A stretch of DNA of 5,633 nt from a bacterium (lineage in GTDB: Bacteria > Patescibacteriota > Minisyncoccia > Phycocordibacterales > UBA2100), in contig JAUYLR010000018.1 of the NCBI GenBank assembly GCA_030698935.1, forward strand, positions 1-5,633. The letters are read 5' to 3'. Shown here piece by piece: positions 1-5,543 of the stretch. The translations under genes and the position numbers were made by a program. The number at the start of each line of letters is the position of its first letter. Within the stretch, counting starts at the first letter, position 1. Below the pieces are notes generated by a model, which saw nothing but the letters and a program-made list of their open reading frames with translations, was not told the DNA's origin and made no database searches.

Positions 1-2
1 CA

Positions 3-104
3 ATGGCTGGAATTCTTGAGCGCGAGCAAAGAAGCGTACAGATGTATTATAAAATTGCGTCCGATATTCCCGCATCGGCCCGCACCGTTCTTTCCGTGGT
101 CTAG
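3..104 (+). CDS. C-terminal fragment of an unidentified protein
   Basis: This frame is open from the left edge and ends at TAG 102-104. It gives about 33 residues, from MAGILEREQRSV to ARTVLSVV. The composition is balanced (Glu, Arg, Gln, Ile, Val, Ala) and would suit the last helices of a soluble protein; I recognise no family. The ATG at base 3 may be internal, because the gene probably begins outside the window. Frame 1 is also open, from base 1 to TAA 160-162, but it reads as a Trp/Arg/Pro/Phe-rich stretch that looks like a shadow frame, so I prefer this one. The choice between them is uncertain from so short a piece. Confidence 0.4.
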   Translation: MAGILEREQRSVQMYYKIASDIPASARTVLSVV

Positions 105-110
105 GTGGTC

Positions 111-149
111 TTATTCGTACGAATGGGCGAATAACGCCTTCATGCGAAT
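111..149. repeat. Cluster of ATTCG/CGAAT inverted and direct repeats
   Basis: In the gap after the first stop codon, ATTCGTACGAAT at 113-124 is a perfect 12-bp palindrome. TTATTCG at 111-117 is also complementary to CGAATAA at 128-134. GCGAAT occurs at 127-132 and again at 144-149. Four copies of the 5-mer in 37 bases could be an operator for the downstream gene or a weak hairpin. No T-run follows, so it does not look like a terminator. Function unknown. Confidence 0.25.
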
Positions 150-199
150 GATTGCGTTTTAATGAGGGTGAAGCCCGGGCAACTTTCCGAGTCGGCCAC

Positions 200-233
200 G
201 ATTTTCCCCAACGGGCAAGGTTGCGGGAAAATT
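200..233 (+). promoter_or_regulatory. Strong stem-loop upstream of ppsA
   Basis: ATTTTCCC at 201-208 is perfectly complementary to GGGAAAAT at 225-232. Directly inside, CAAC 209-212 pairs with GTTG 220-223, leaving one bulged C (224) and the 7-base loop GGGCAAG. The total is 12 paired bases plus a possible G-T closing pair (200/233). No T-tract follows on either strand, so it is not an intrinsic terminator. It sits just before the extended -10 box at 239-247. If transcription starts there, this is a DNA-level inverted repeat (a possible operator overlapping the -35 region) rather than an RNA leader. If transcription starts further upstream, it would be a leader hairpin. Confidence 0.4.
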
Positions 234-238
234 CACTA

Positions 239-247
239 TGATATAGT
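239..247 (+). promoter_or_regulatory. Putative extended -10 promoter of ppsA
   Basis: TGA followed by TATAGT (242-247) fits an extended -10 element (TGn plus a TATAAT-like hexamer). No good -35 is present; TTGCGG at 221-226 is weak and only 15 bases away. The hexamer ends six bases before the GTG at 254, so a transcript starting at the usual distance would begin at or next to the start codon, giving a leaderless mRNA. The box lies inside the inverted repeat CACTAT-GAT-ATAGTG (234-248), a possible operator. Prediction by pattern only. Confidence 0.35.
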
Positions 248-253
248 GCGGAT

Positions 254-2803
254 GTGTCAGTATCAAAACTCGCCGCTGCTAAGAAAAACGCGGGAGAACG
301 CCTGCCTGTGCGCCCGCCTGCGCGCAACGCGCGGGCAGGTGGCACGCAGACAGGCCGCGTCATCAGGATGGAGGAGGCGGGAATGGATGACGTGCGCAGA
401 GTGGGCGGGAAAAATGCGTCGCTCGGGGAGATGATACGGGAACTTGCTTCGCAGGGAATCCGCGTTCCCACGGGATTTATCGTCACGACCGAAGGGTATC
501 GCGCGTTTATCCGCGAAGCGGGGCTTGCCCCGTTCATAAAAAGTACGCTCAAAAACGTCAGCGCTAAAAATATCGCGGTTTTAGAAAAAACGTGCCAGAA
601 AGTACGGCACGCAATTGAACGCGCGGGGCTTCCCCTGTCTCTGCAGAATGAAATTACAGAGGCCTATGCGGAAATGGAGAAGCAGCACGGGAGAAATATA
701 GACGTGGCCATCCGTTCAAGCGCCACGGCGGAAGATTTACCGGGAGCGAGTTTCGCGGGCGGATACGAAACGTATCTGGGCATCCGCGGAAAGAACGATG
801 TGTTGAAGGCGGTGAAATCTTCGTTTGCTTCGCTGTTTACCGCGCGCGCGGTTTCCTACCGGATTGATAAAAAGTTTGACCATTTCGCCATCGCGCTCTC
901 GGTCGCCATTCAGCGGATGGTGCGCACGGATATGGGCGCGTCCGGCGTTATGTTCACGATAGATACGGAAACGGGTTTTGAGGATGTCATCATCATCAAT
1001 GGCGCCTACGGATTGGGTGAAATGGTCGTGCAGGGGCACGTGATACCCGACGAGTATTTAGTCGCGAAAAACCGCCTGCATCATGCACCCGCGCCTATCA
1101 TCGGCAAGAAGCTCGGCGCAAAGAGCTCAAAAATGGTGTACGGGCCTAAGGGCGGAATAACGCCGGTCAAGGTGGTAAAGACTCCAAAAAAGGCCCGGGA
1201 TTCATTCGTGCTCACCGACGAGCAGATACTTACTCTCGCGCATTGGGGTGAAATCATTGAGAAGCACTACACAAAGAAACGCGGGAAGAAGAGCCCGATG
1301 GATGTTGAGTGGGGATTGGACGGCAAAACCAACGAACTTTTCATACTGCAGGCGCGGCCGGAGACGGTGCAAGTTTCAAAAGACCGCGGAAAACTGAAGG
1401 AATATATTTTGCGGGAGGAGGGAACGCTTCTTGCCAAAGGTTTTTCCGTAGGGAATAAAATTGTCACGGGGCGTGCGCGCGTGATTTCAAGCGTGCGCGA
1501 GATGAGCGAACTGCTTCCCGGCGAAATTCTCATTACTGAAATGACGGACCCCGACTGGGAGCCCATCATGAAAAAAGCCGCCGCCATTGTGACCGACAAG
1601 GGGGGGCGCACATCGCACGCGGCAATCGTCTCGCGCGAGTTGGGGCTCTCGGCCGTCGTGGGCGCGGAGCCGGTGACACGGCACATCAAAACGGGGCAGA
1701 TGGTTACCGTGGACACGACCGGAAGCGAGGGGCGGATTTATGCGGGAGCGCTGAAGTTTGAAGTCCGCGAAACCAACATAGCGACAATTCCGAAGACGCG
1801 GACAAAAATCACGATGAACATCGCAACGCCCGACACGGCGTTTGAGAAATCATTTTTGCCGAATAGCGGTGTGGGGCTTGCCCGCGAGGAATTTATCATC
1901 GCGGCTTCCGTAGGTGTGCACCCCTTGGCACTCCTGCATTATAAAGAGCTAGAACCGAGGTTGCAGAAAAAAGTGGATGCGCTCACGCGCGGATGGAGCG
2001 ACCGGAGCGCGTACTATGTGGACAACCTCGCATTCGGCATTGCGAAAATTGCGGCGGCGTTTTATCCGAAGCAGGTCATCGTGCGCTTCTCCGATTTCAA
2101 GAGCAACGAGTACCGCTCGCTTCTGGGCGGGAGCGTATTTGAGCCGCATGAGGAAAATCCGATGCTCGGATGGCGCGGGGCATCGCGTTACTACGACCCG
2201 AAATTCCGCGAAGCGTTCCTTTTGGAATGCCGTGCGATGCACAAGGTCCGCGTCACTTTTGGGTTGGACAACGCAATCCCGATGATTCCCTTCTGCAGAA
2301 CATTGGAGGAAGGCAGAAAGACTCTGGAAACGATGAAAGACGGCGGGCTCTTTGCTAATCTTCTTCCGCACGCGGAGGAAACAGACGCTTCGGTGACCCC
2401 CGTTATCGTCATGTGCGAGGTGCCCTCCAACGCCATTCTTGCAGAAGAATTTCTGGAGATTTTTGACGGTATGTCCATAGGCTCCAACGACTTGACACAG
2501 CTGACGCTGGGGCTTGACCGCGATTCTGGAATTGTGAACAGAGTAGCCGACGAGAACGACCCTGCGGTGAAGAAACTAATTTCGCAGGTTATTGCCGTTT
2601 GCCGGAAGAAGAAAAAGTACGTGGGCATCTGCGGGCAGGCGCCATCGGATCACCCTGCTTTCGCAAAGTTTCTCGTTGAGGAGGGGATTGAAAGTATGTC
2701 GCTCAATCCCGATTCCGTCATCAAGACCACCATCGCTGTCGCGAAAATTGAGGCGAAGATGAAGAATAGCCGGTACCTGCCTGCCGGCAGGCAGGGCTTG
2801 TAG
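254..2803 (+). CDS. ppsA: Phosphoenolpyruvate synthase (pyruvate, water dikinase)
   Basis: Cytoplasmic enzyme converting pyruvate, ATP and water to PEP, AMP and phosphate through a phosphohistidine intermediate (EC 2.7.9.2). It is collinear with E. coli PpsA. The N-terminal ATP-binding domain shows VGGKNASLGEM (residues 50-60), RSSATAEDLPGASFAGG (154-170), DVEWGLD (350-356) and LQARPETV (365-372). The swivelling phosphohistidine domain has GGRTSHAAIVSRELG with His455. The C-terminal PEP/pyruvate barrel has GLAREEF (541-547), RFSDFKSNEYRSLLGG (611-626), MCEVPSN (720-726), SIGSNDLTQL (741-750) and GICGQAPSDH with Cys793. All key residues are present. The family is normally about 790-810 residues; from GTG 254 this is 849. 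The excess is an N-terminal extension of about 34 residues, partly encoded by a palindromic element, plus the tail RYLPAGRQGL from a second palindrome. Other starts are ATG 368 (811 aa, best match to family length) and ATG 383 (806 aa, good Shine-Dalgarno). Probably co-transcribed with gpmA. Confidence 0.97.
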   Translation: MSVSKLAAAKKNAGERLPVRPPARNARAGGTQTGRVIRMEEAGMDDVRRVGGKNASLGEMIRELASQGIRVPTGFIVTTEGYRAFIREAGLAPFIKSTLKNVSAKNIAVLEKTCQKVRHAIERAGLPLSLQNEITEAYAEMEKQHGRNIDVAIRSSATAEDLPGASFAGGYETYLGIRGKNDVLKAVKSSFASLFTARAVSYRIDKKFDHFAIALSVAIQRMVRTDMGASGVMFTIDTETGFEDVIIINGAYGLGEMVVQGHVIPDEYLVAKNRLHHAPAPIIGKKLGAKSSKMVYGPKGGITPVKVVKTPKKARDSFVLTDEQILTLAHWGEIIEKHYTKKRGKKSPMDVEWGLDGKTNELFILQARPETVQVSKDRGKLKEYILREEGTLLAKGFSVGNKIVTGRARVISSVREMSELLPGEILITEMTDPDWEPIMKKAAAIVTDKGGRTSHAAIVSRELGLSAVVGAEPVTRHIKTGQMVTVDTTGSEGRIYAGALKFEVRETNIATIPKTRTKITMNIATPDTAFEKSFLPNSGVGLAREEFIIAASVGVHPLALLHYKELEPRLQKKVDALTRGWSDRSAYYVDNLAFGIAKIAAAFYPKQVIVRFSDFKSNEYRSLLGGSVFEPHEENPMLGWRGASRYYDPKFREAFLLECRAMHKVRVTFGLDNAIPMIPFCRTLEEGRKTLETMKDGGLFANLLPHAEETDASVTPVIVMCEVPSNAILAEEFLEIFDGMSIGSNDLTQLTLGLDRDSGIVNRVADENDPAVKKLISQVIAVCRKKKKYVGICGQAPSDHPAFAKFLVEEGIESMSLNPDSVIKTTIAVAKIEAKMKNSRYLPAGRQGL
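301..354. repeat. Large imperfect palindromic element in the ppsA 5' coding end
   Basis: The outer arms CCTGCCTGTGCGCC (301-314) and GGCACGCAGACAGG (341-354) pair with two C-A mismatches and one T-G wobble. Inside, CCTGC 317-321 pairs with GCAGG 335-339, and GCGC 322-325 pairs with GCGC 329-332 around an AAC loop. The left arm begins with the same CCTGCCTG as the perfect palindrome at the other end of ppsA. In the ppsA frame it encodes a Pro/Arg/Ala/Gly-rich stretch (residues 16-34) outside the conserved domain, with CTG CCT (Leu-Pro) in the same phase as the 3' copy. It looks like an inserted mobile or spreading palindrome, since decayed. Confidence 0.65.
370..385 (+). promoter_or_regulatory. 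Shine-Dalgarno-like AGGAGG before alternative ppsA start ATG 383
   Basis: AGGAGG at 372-377 lies five bases before ATG 383, the best ribosome binding site in the window. Starting there gives MDDVRRVGGKNASLGEM. This keeps the conserved GGK motif but drops VIRMEEAG, which aligns with the first strand of E. coli PpsA (LVLWYNQLG). The same purines also encode Glu-Glu-Ala just after ATG 368, so the match could be accidental. It competes with GTG 254 (leaderless pattern) and ATG 368 (no clear site). Confidence 0.35.
2776..2795. repeat. Perfect 20-bp palindrome at the 3' end of ppsA
   Basis: CCTGCCTGCCGGCAGGCAGG is a perfect 10+10 inverted repeat that ends five bases before the ppsA TAG. It is translated as LPAGRQ within the tail RYLPAGRQGL, beyond where other PpsA proteins end. 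None of its three forward reading frames contains a stop, so it can sit in a gene without breaking it. No T-run follows, so it is not a terminator between ppsA and gpmA. From memory, PAGRQG tails are frequent in Patescibacteria proteins; I cannot check that here. Confidence 0.85.
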
Positions 2804-2828
2804 CTCGGAGCCAGTAGCAAAAGCCAAA

Positions 2829-3494
2829 ATGCATACTAAACCAGAAGTAGTAAATCATTCTTTCTCCCGTCTTATCTTGGTGAGGCACGGGAAGTCAGAG
2901 TGGAACAAGCTTGGGCTTTGGACCGGCTGGACGGATGTCAGCCTTGCCGAAGAGGGAATTGAAGAGGCGCGACGTATGGGCGGGTTTATAAAAGACATTG
3001 ACATCCACGAGGCACACGTCTCTATGCTCAAACGCGCCCAGCAAACATTTGATGAAATTAAGACCGTACTTGGTAAACACGGCTTGGAGGCAAAGAAACA
3101 CATTGCACTTAACGAGCGCCACTACGGAGTGTATACGGGAAAAAACAAATGGCAGATTTTGGAATCAGTCGGCGAAGTGGAGTTTGAGAAGATTCGTCGC
3201 GCTTGGGATGCGGTGGTGGAAGGTGGAGAAAATCTAAAGGATGTCTATAACAGGGCTGTTCCGTACTACAAAGAACATATTCATCCGCAATTATGCAAAG
3301 GTCGCAACGTGCTCGTGGTGGCGCATGGAAATTCTGTCCGTGCGCTTGTGAAGCACTTGGAAAATATCAGCAACGAAAAGGTAGCGAAACTTGAAATCGG
3401 CTTCGGAGAGGTGTATTGCTACACGTTTAACAGTGCTGGGAAAATACGAGACAAGGAGATTCGCGGCGTGAATCCGAATAAGGGAAAAGTTTAA
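2829..3494 (+). CDS. gpmA: Phosphoglycerate mutase, 2,3-BPG-dependent type (short form)
   Basis: Cytoplasmic histidine-phosphatase-fold enzyme interconverting 3- and 2-phosphoglycerate. Visible motifs are LVRHGKSEWN with the phosphorylated His20 (residues 17-26), TGWTDVSL (32-39), LKRA with Arg69, NERHYG with Glu96 (95-100) and AHGNSVRALVKHL with the second catalytic His166 (165-177). NERHYG and FTGW-like motifs separate true dPGM enzymes from general phosphatases of the superfamily. The protein is 221 residues against 250 in E. coli. The His-to-His distance is 146 rather than about 173, because the segment between IRRAWD and the VPYYKEHI helix is missing; the short fission-yeast enzyme is a known precedent. 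Lys22 replaces the Glu of the usual RHGES motif. ATG 2829 is the only reasonable start: no in-frame alternative lies before the RHG motif, and it adds about ten residues to the usual N-terminus. No Shine-Dalgarno is visible. It follows ppsA by 25 bases, probably in one operon, and appears somewhat more A+T-rich. Confidence 0.93.
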   Translation: MHTKPEVVNHSFSRLILVRHGKSEWNKLGLWTGWTDVSLAEEGIEEARRMGGFIKDIDIHEAHVSMLKRAQQTFDEIKTVLGKHGLEAKKHIALNERHYGVYTGKNKWQILESVGEVEFEKIRRAWDAVVEGGENLKDVYNRAVPYYKEHIHPQLCKGRNVLVVAHGNSVRALVKHLENISNEKVAKLEIGFGEVYCYTFNSAGKIRDKEIRGVNPNKGKV

Positions 3495-3504
3495 AAACTG
3501 AAAC

Positions 3505-3546
3505 AAAACATCCTTACATACTTGAGAATGTCAGGGTGTTTTATTT
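3505..3546. terminator. Bidirectional intrinsic terminator between convergent genes
   Basis: AAAACATCCT (3505-3514) pairs with AGGGTGTTTT (3533-3542), including one T-G wobble, and ACAT 3516-3519 can pair with ATGT 3528-3531 within the loop. On the plus strand the stem runs into TTTTATTT (3539-3546), ending gpmA, whose stop is ten bases before the stem. On the minus strand the complement of AAACAAAA supplies a T-rich tail, ending the 3545-4429 gene, whose TAA is only two bases from the stem. Confidence 0.8.
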
Positions 3547-4429
3547 AATCAAGAGGTAGGTGCCGCCCGCCGCGTCTTCGCTCGCGCAAAAATGCGCGCA
3601 CTATCTTAATGAGAATCAGAAGCATGAGTGCGAGAGAAATATAAAACAGGGTTCTTGAGCTTACGACCGCAAGCCCTGCGGCCGCCATGTACCGGAGCGC
3701 CTTGGAAACGAGGGGCGTGCCTTCGTCTGCGCCGGCAGTTGATACCCCTGCTTCCGCCGGTCCACTGCCGGGAGTTCCGGCCGTTTGTTTTGGTTTTGCC
3801 GAGGCGTCGGCGGGGGCGTTTTCTGCGAGCTGTTTTTGAAGAGCCGTTTTTGCCTGCTCGCGAAGAGCTTCTGTTTTGCCGTATAGCGAACCGGCAACAC
3901 CTGCTATCGCAGGTGCCGTGGAAGCAACGCCCGTTTGAATTGCAGAGGTGACCGTATTCAATACCTGTGCCGTAGGCGATGGCGGGGGAGGAGATTCAAC
4001 CGAAATGCTTATAGTTCCCGTCGTTTGGTTTACTAGGGAGGCGTTAACGCCCGCTCCCGCGGCGTTTTCAATCCGGGCGGAGACCGTATGATTTCCGGAT
4101 TTGGCGACCCATGCCGCCGACACGATTTGTGTTTCTCCCGCTCCGAGCGTGAAATTTTTTGTGCCGATTGAAGCGCCGTCTACCGCAAAAACCACGTCGC
4201 CGCTCAAGGAGTTGTCGCTGCTGTTATAAAGAACGGTAAAGATATTCACTGACTCGCCGGCGACTACCTGCGCGCGAGACATCCAAATAGAGGGAGCGAA
4301 ACCGGCGGATGGTTCTGCCGTGTCCGCGAGCGAAATCGCAGGAATGATAAGTTGCAAAAGCAAGAGAGAGGTGACAACCGCGCCCCCGATTGCGAGCCAT
4401 GCGAAGCGAGTGAGAAGCTGTCGGTTCAT
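3545..4429 (-). CDS. Secreted CARDB-like domain protein with C-terminal membrane anchor
   Basis: Unnamed 294-residue envelope protein. Residues 1-35 form a signal peptide: MNRQLLTR, a hydrophobic core to about 30, and likely cleavage after AISLA. Residues about 46-145 resemble a CARDB/Ig-like beta-sandwich, with the typical order 'VVAGESVNIFTVLYNSSD', 'VVFAVDGASIGTKNFTLGAG', 'SAAWVAKSGNHTVSARI'. A Pro-rich hinge (147-152, PPPPSP) follows, then a short charged helix (about 184-204) and an Ala/Gly/Pro/Thr low-complexity linker (205-240). A transmembrane helix (about 261-277, LFYISLALMLLILIKIV) and a strongly basic tail (RERRRGGRH) complete it. Predicted topology is domain outside, C-terminus inside. 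Such domains usually bind other proteins or carbohydrate; no catalytic motif is visible. The ATG overlaps the acyltransferase stop (ATGA, 4 bases), implying translational coupling. No Shine-Dalgarno. The exact role is unknown. Confidence 0.85.
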   Translation of the reverse strand: MNRQLLTRFAWLAIGGAVVTSLLLLQLIIPAISLADTAEPSAGFAPSIWMSRAQVVAGESVNIFTVLYNSSDNSLSGDVVFAVDGASIGTKNFTLGAGETQIVSAAWVAKSGNHTVSARIENAAGAGVNASLVNQTTGTISISVESPPPPSPTAQVLNTVTSAIQTGVASTAPAIAGVAGSLYGKTEALREQAKTALQKQLAENAPADASAKPKQTAGTPGSGPAEAGVSTAGADEGTPLVSKALRYMAAAGLAVVSSRTLFYISLALMLLILIKIVRAFLRERRRGGRHLPLD

Positions 4430-5520
4430 TTCTGTATTATCGGGCGAATCAGGAAATTGGAAAGGTGCCTAAGGGTATAGGCGAGTGCTATGAAAACAAA
4501 CAGGTACAGGATTGTTGCAAGCCATGCGGGAGCGCGCGCATAGAGAATGTCGTAGCGATACAAGAGCGGCCAGTGCAGAAGGTATATCTCGTATGAGTAC
4601 AGACCGAATACGTAGAGTACGCCGAAATCCGTACGCTTAATCATGAATATCAATACAACGAGAGCAACGACAACCAAACTGGCGGTCTGCTCGTGGAGAA
4701 CCGTGTCGCCCACGCCGGAAAAATAGGCGAAGTAGCACGCGGGGACGGCGAGCGCGGCGAGAAGGCAATAGCGCGCTACCGCGCCGAGCTCTCCCGCACA
4801 TGCGAGGACGCGCGCCACCGGAGAGGGTGTGCGTAACAGCCACGCAAACATCATACCGAGCGGAAACGCGAACAAATGTACCGCGTACAGATGTGCGACT
4901 GCATCAAGCGCGTGGCCCGCCAAACGGAATGCGAGCTCGCTCACGGCATACACAAGAATGGCGGAAAGCCACGGACGCTTTGTGCTGAAGAAAAGAGGGA
5001 AGACAATGTAGTAGAACAGTGCGAGGGTGAGATACCACAGCGGTGAATCTATATCGGTGTACAAATCGGCGTGCGGGAAAAAGCCTGCCAATGATTGCGC
5101 TATGTACTGCCACCCGTATGAAAGGTCAAGGACGAAGAAATCCAGCGCTAAGAAAATGCCGAGTGTAATCCACAGCGGAATGAATAATCTTGGCAGGTGA
5201 TGCAAATAAAATTCAACAGGCTTCCGTTCCCGCGCGAGTGCGGACATCGTGAGACCGAAACCGGAGAGAAAAAGGAATATATTCACCCCGACGCCCGCCA
5301 GTATGGAAAGCGGAAAGAGAAATTGGTGGTCGGTAACGAGAAAATAACCGGTATGCGAGAAAATAATCGCAAGAATGGCGAACCCTTTTACTTCCTGCGT
5401 GAGTCTCTGTGAAAACAATCCGGACTCCCGCCGCGCCCGCGCGGAGGCAATCAATGCGAGAAGCACGGCACCCGCCACTATCCATGTTGAAAGAACGGGG
5501 TCGGCAATTGCAACTGTCAT
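4426..5520 (-). CDS. Acyltransferase-3 (OafA/YrhL-like) integral membrane protein
   Basis: A 364-residue polytopic membrane protein of the acyltransferase-3 family, which moves acetyl or other acyl groups onto surface polysaccharides, peptidoglycan or lipids. The family's R/K-X10-H motif is present: Lys45 to His56 in KGFAILAIIFSH. Other family marks are GVNIFLFLSGFG (78-89), SPLWYLTLALFYY (159-171) and the last-helix motif SYEIYLLHWPLL (309-320). About ten hydrophobic helices are visible, including one (about 12-27) before the motif helix. There is no fused SGNH domain, so acceptor chemistry cannot be told from the sequence. ATG 5520 is chosen because it precedes the first helix and lies six bases after an extended -10 box; no Shine-Dalgarno is present. 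It lies 23 bases after the upstream minus-strand gene and overlaps the CARDB-like gene by four bases. Surface glycan or lipid modification is the likely role; the substrate is unknown. Confidence 0.9.
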   Translation of the reverse strand: MTVAIADPVLSTWIVAGAVLLALIASARARRESGLFSQRLTQEVKGFAILAIIFSHTGYFLVTDHQFLFPLSILAGVGVNIFLFLSGFGLTMSALARERKPVEFYLHHLPRLFIPLWITLGIFLALDFFVLDLSYGWQYIAQSLAGFFPHADLYTDIDSPLWYLTLALFYYIVFPLFFSTKRPWLSAILVYAVSELAFRLAGHALDAVAHLYAVHLFAFPLGMMFAWLLRTPSPVARVLACAGELGAVARYCLLAALAVPACYFAYFSGVGDTVLHEQTASLVVVALVVLIFMIKRTDFGVLYVFGLYSYEIYLLHWPLLYRYDILYARAPAWLATILYLFVFIALAYTLRHLSNFLIRPIIQK

Positions 5521-5526
5521 CCCGCT

Positions 5527-5535
5527 ATTATGCCA
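5527..5535 (-). promoter_or_regulatory. Putative extended -10 promoter of the acyltransferase gene
   Basis: On the minus strand TGG-CATAAT matches an extended -10 element (TGn plus five of six TATAAT bases). It lies in the 23-base gap after the upstream stop codon. There is no recognisable -35 at 17 bases. The hexamer ends six bases before ATG 5520, so the transcript would start at or beside the ATG and be leaderless, the same geometry as upstream of ppsA. It could give the acyltransferase and CARDB-like genes a promoter of their own. Confidence 0.4.
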
Positions 5536-5543
5536 GATTGCCG

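Noticed and set aside
126..140. GGCG-AATAA-CGCC hairpin as terminator of the upstream gene
   Set aside because: Only a four-pair stem followed by two T residues; too weak for an intrinsic terminator.
1..162. Frame-1 open stretch as the end of the upstream gene
   Set aside because: It is open throughout but unusually rich in Trp, Arg, Pro and Phe, typical of an out-of-frame reading. The frame ending at 104 has a more natural composition. Kept only as an alternative.
162..434. 90-residue plus-strand open frame overlapping the ppsA 5' end
   Set aside because: Its second half is Arg/Cys-rich shadow of the palindrome and ppsA N-terminus, it has no family resemblance, and ppsA is read in another frame. 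The TAATG junction with the frame-1 stop at 160-162 looks accidental.
839..852. Perfect 14-bp palindrome ACCGCGCGCGCGGT inside ppsA
   Set aside because: Produced by Ala/Arg codons (GCG CGC) encoding TARAV in a conserved part of the enzyme; chance structure from codon use.
1267..2628. Several antisense open frames of 140-149 residues under ppsA
   Set aside because: They lie opposite strongly conserved PpsA motifs, overlap one another and show low-quality compositions; they follow from G+C-rich codon use on the sense strand.
3898..3915. Hairpin CACCTGC-TATC-GCAGGTG inside the CARDB-like gene
   Set aside because: A perfect 7-bp stem, but without a T-tract and in continuous coding sequence. Possible distant remnant of the CCTGC element, too weak to call.
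3628..3951. Plus-strand 107-residue open frame opposite the CARDB-like gene
   Set aside because: Arg/Pro/Leu-rich shadow of the Ala/Gly/Pro linker codons; no start signal or family match.
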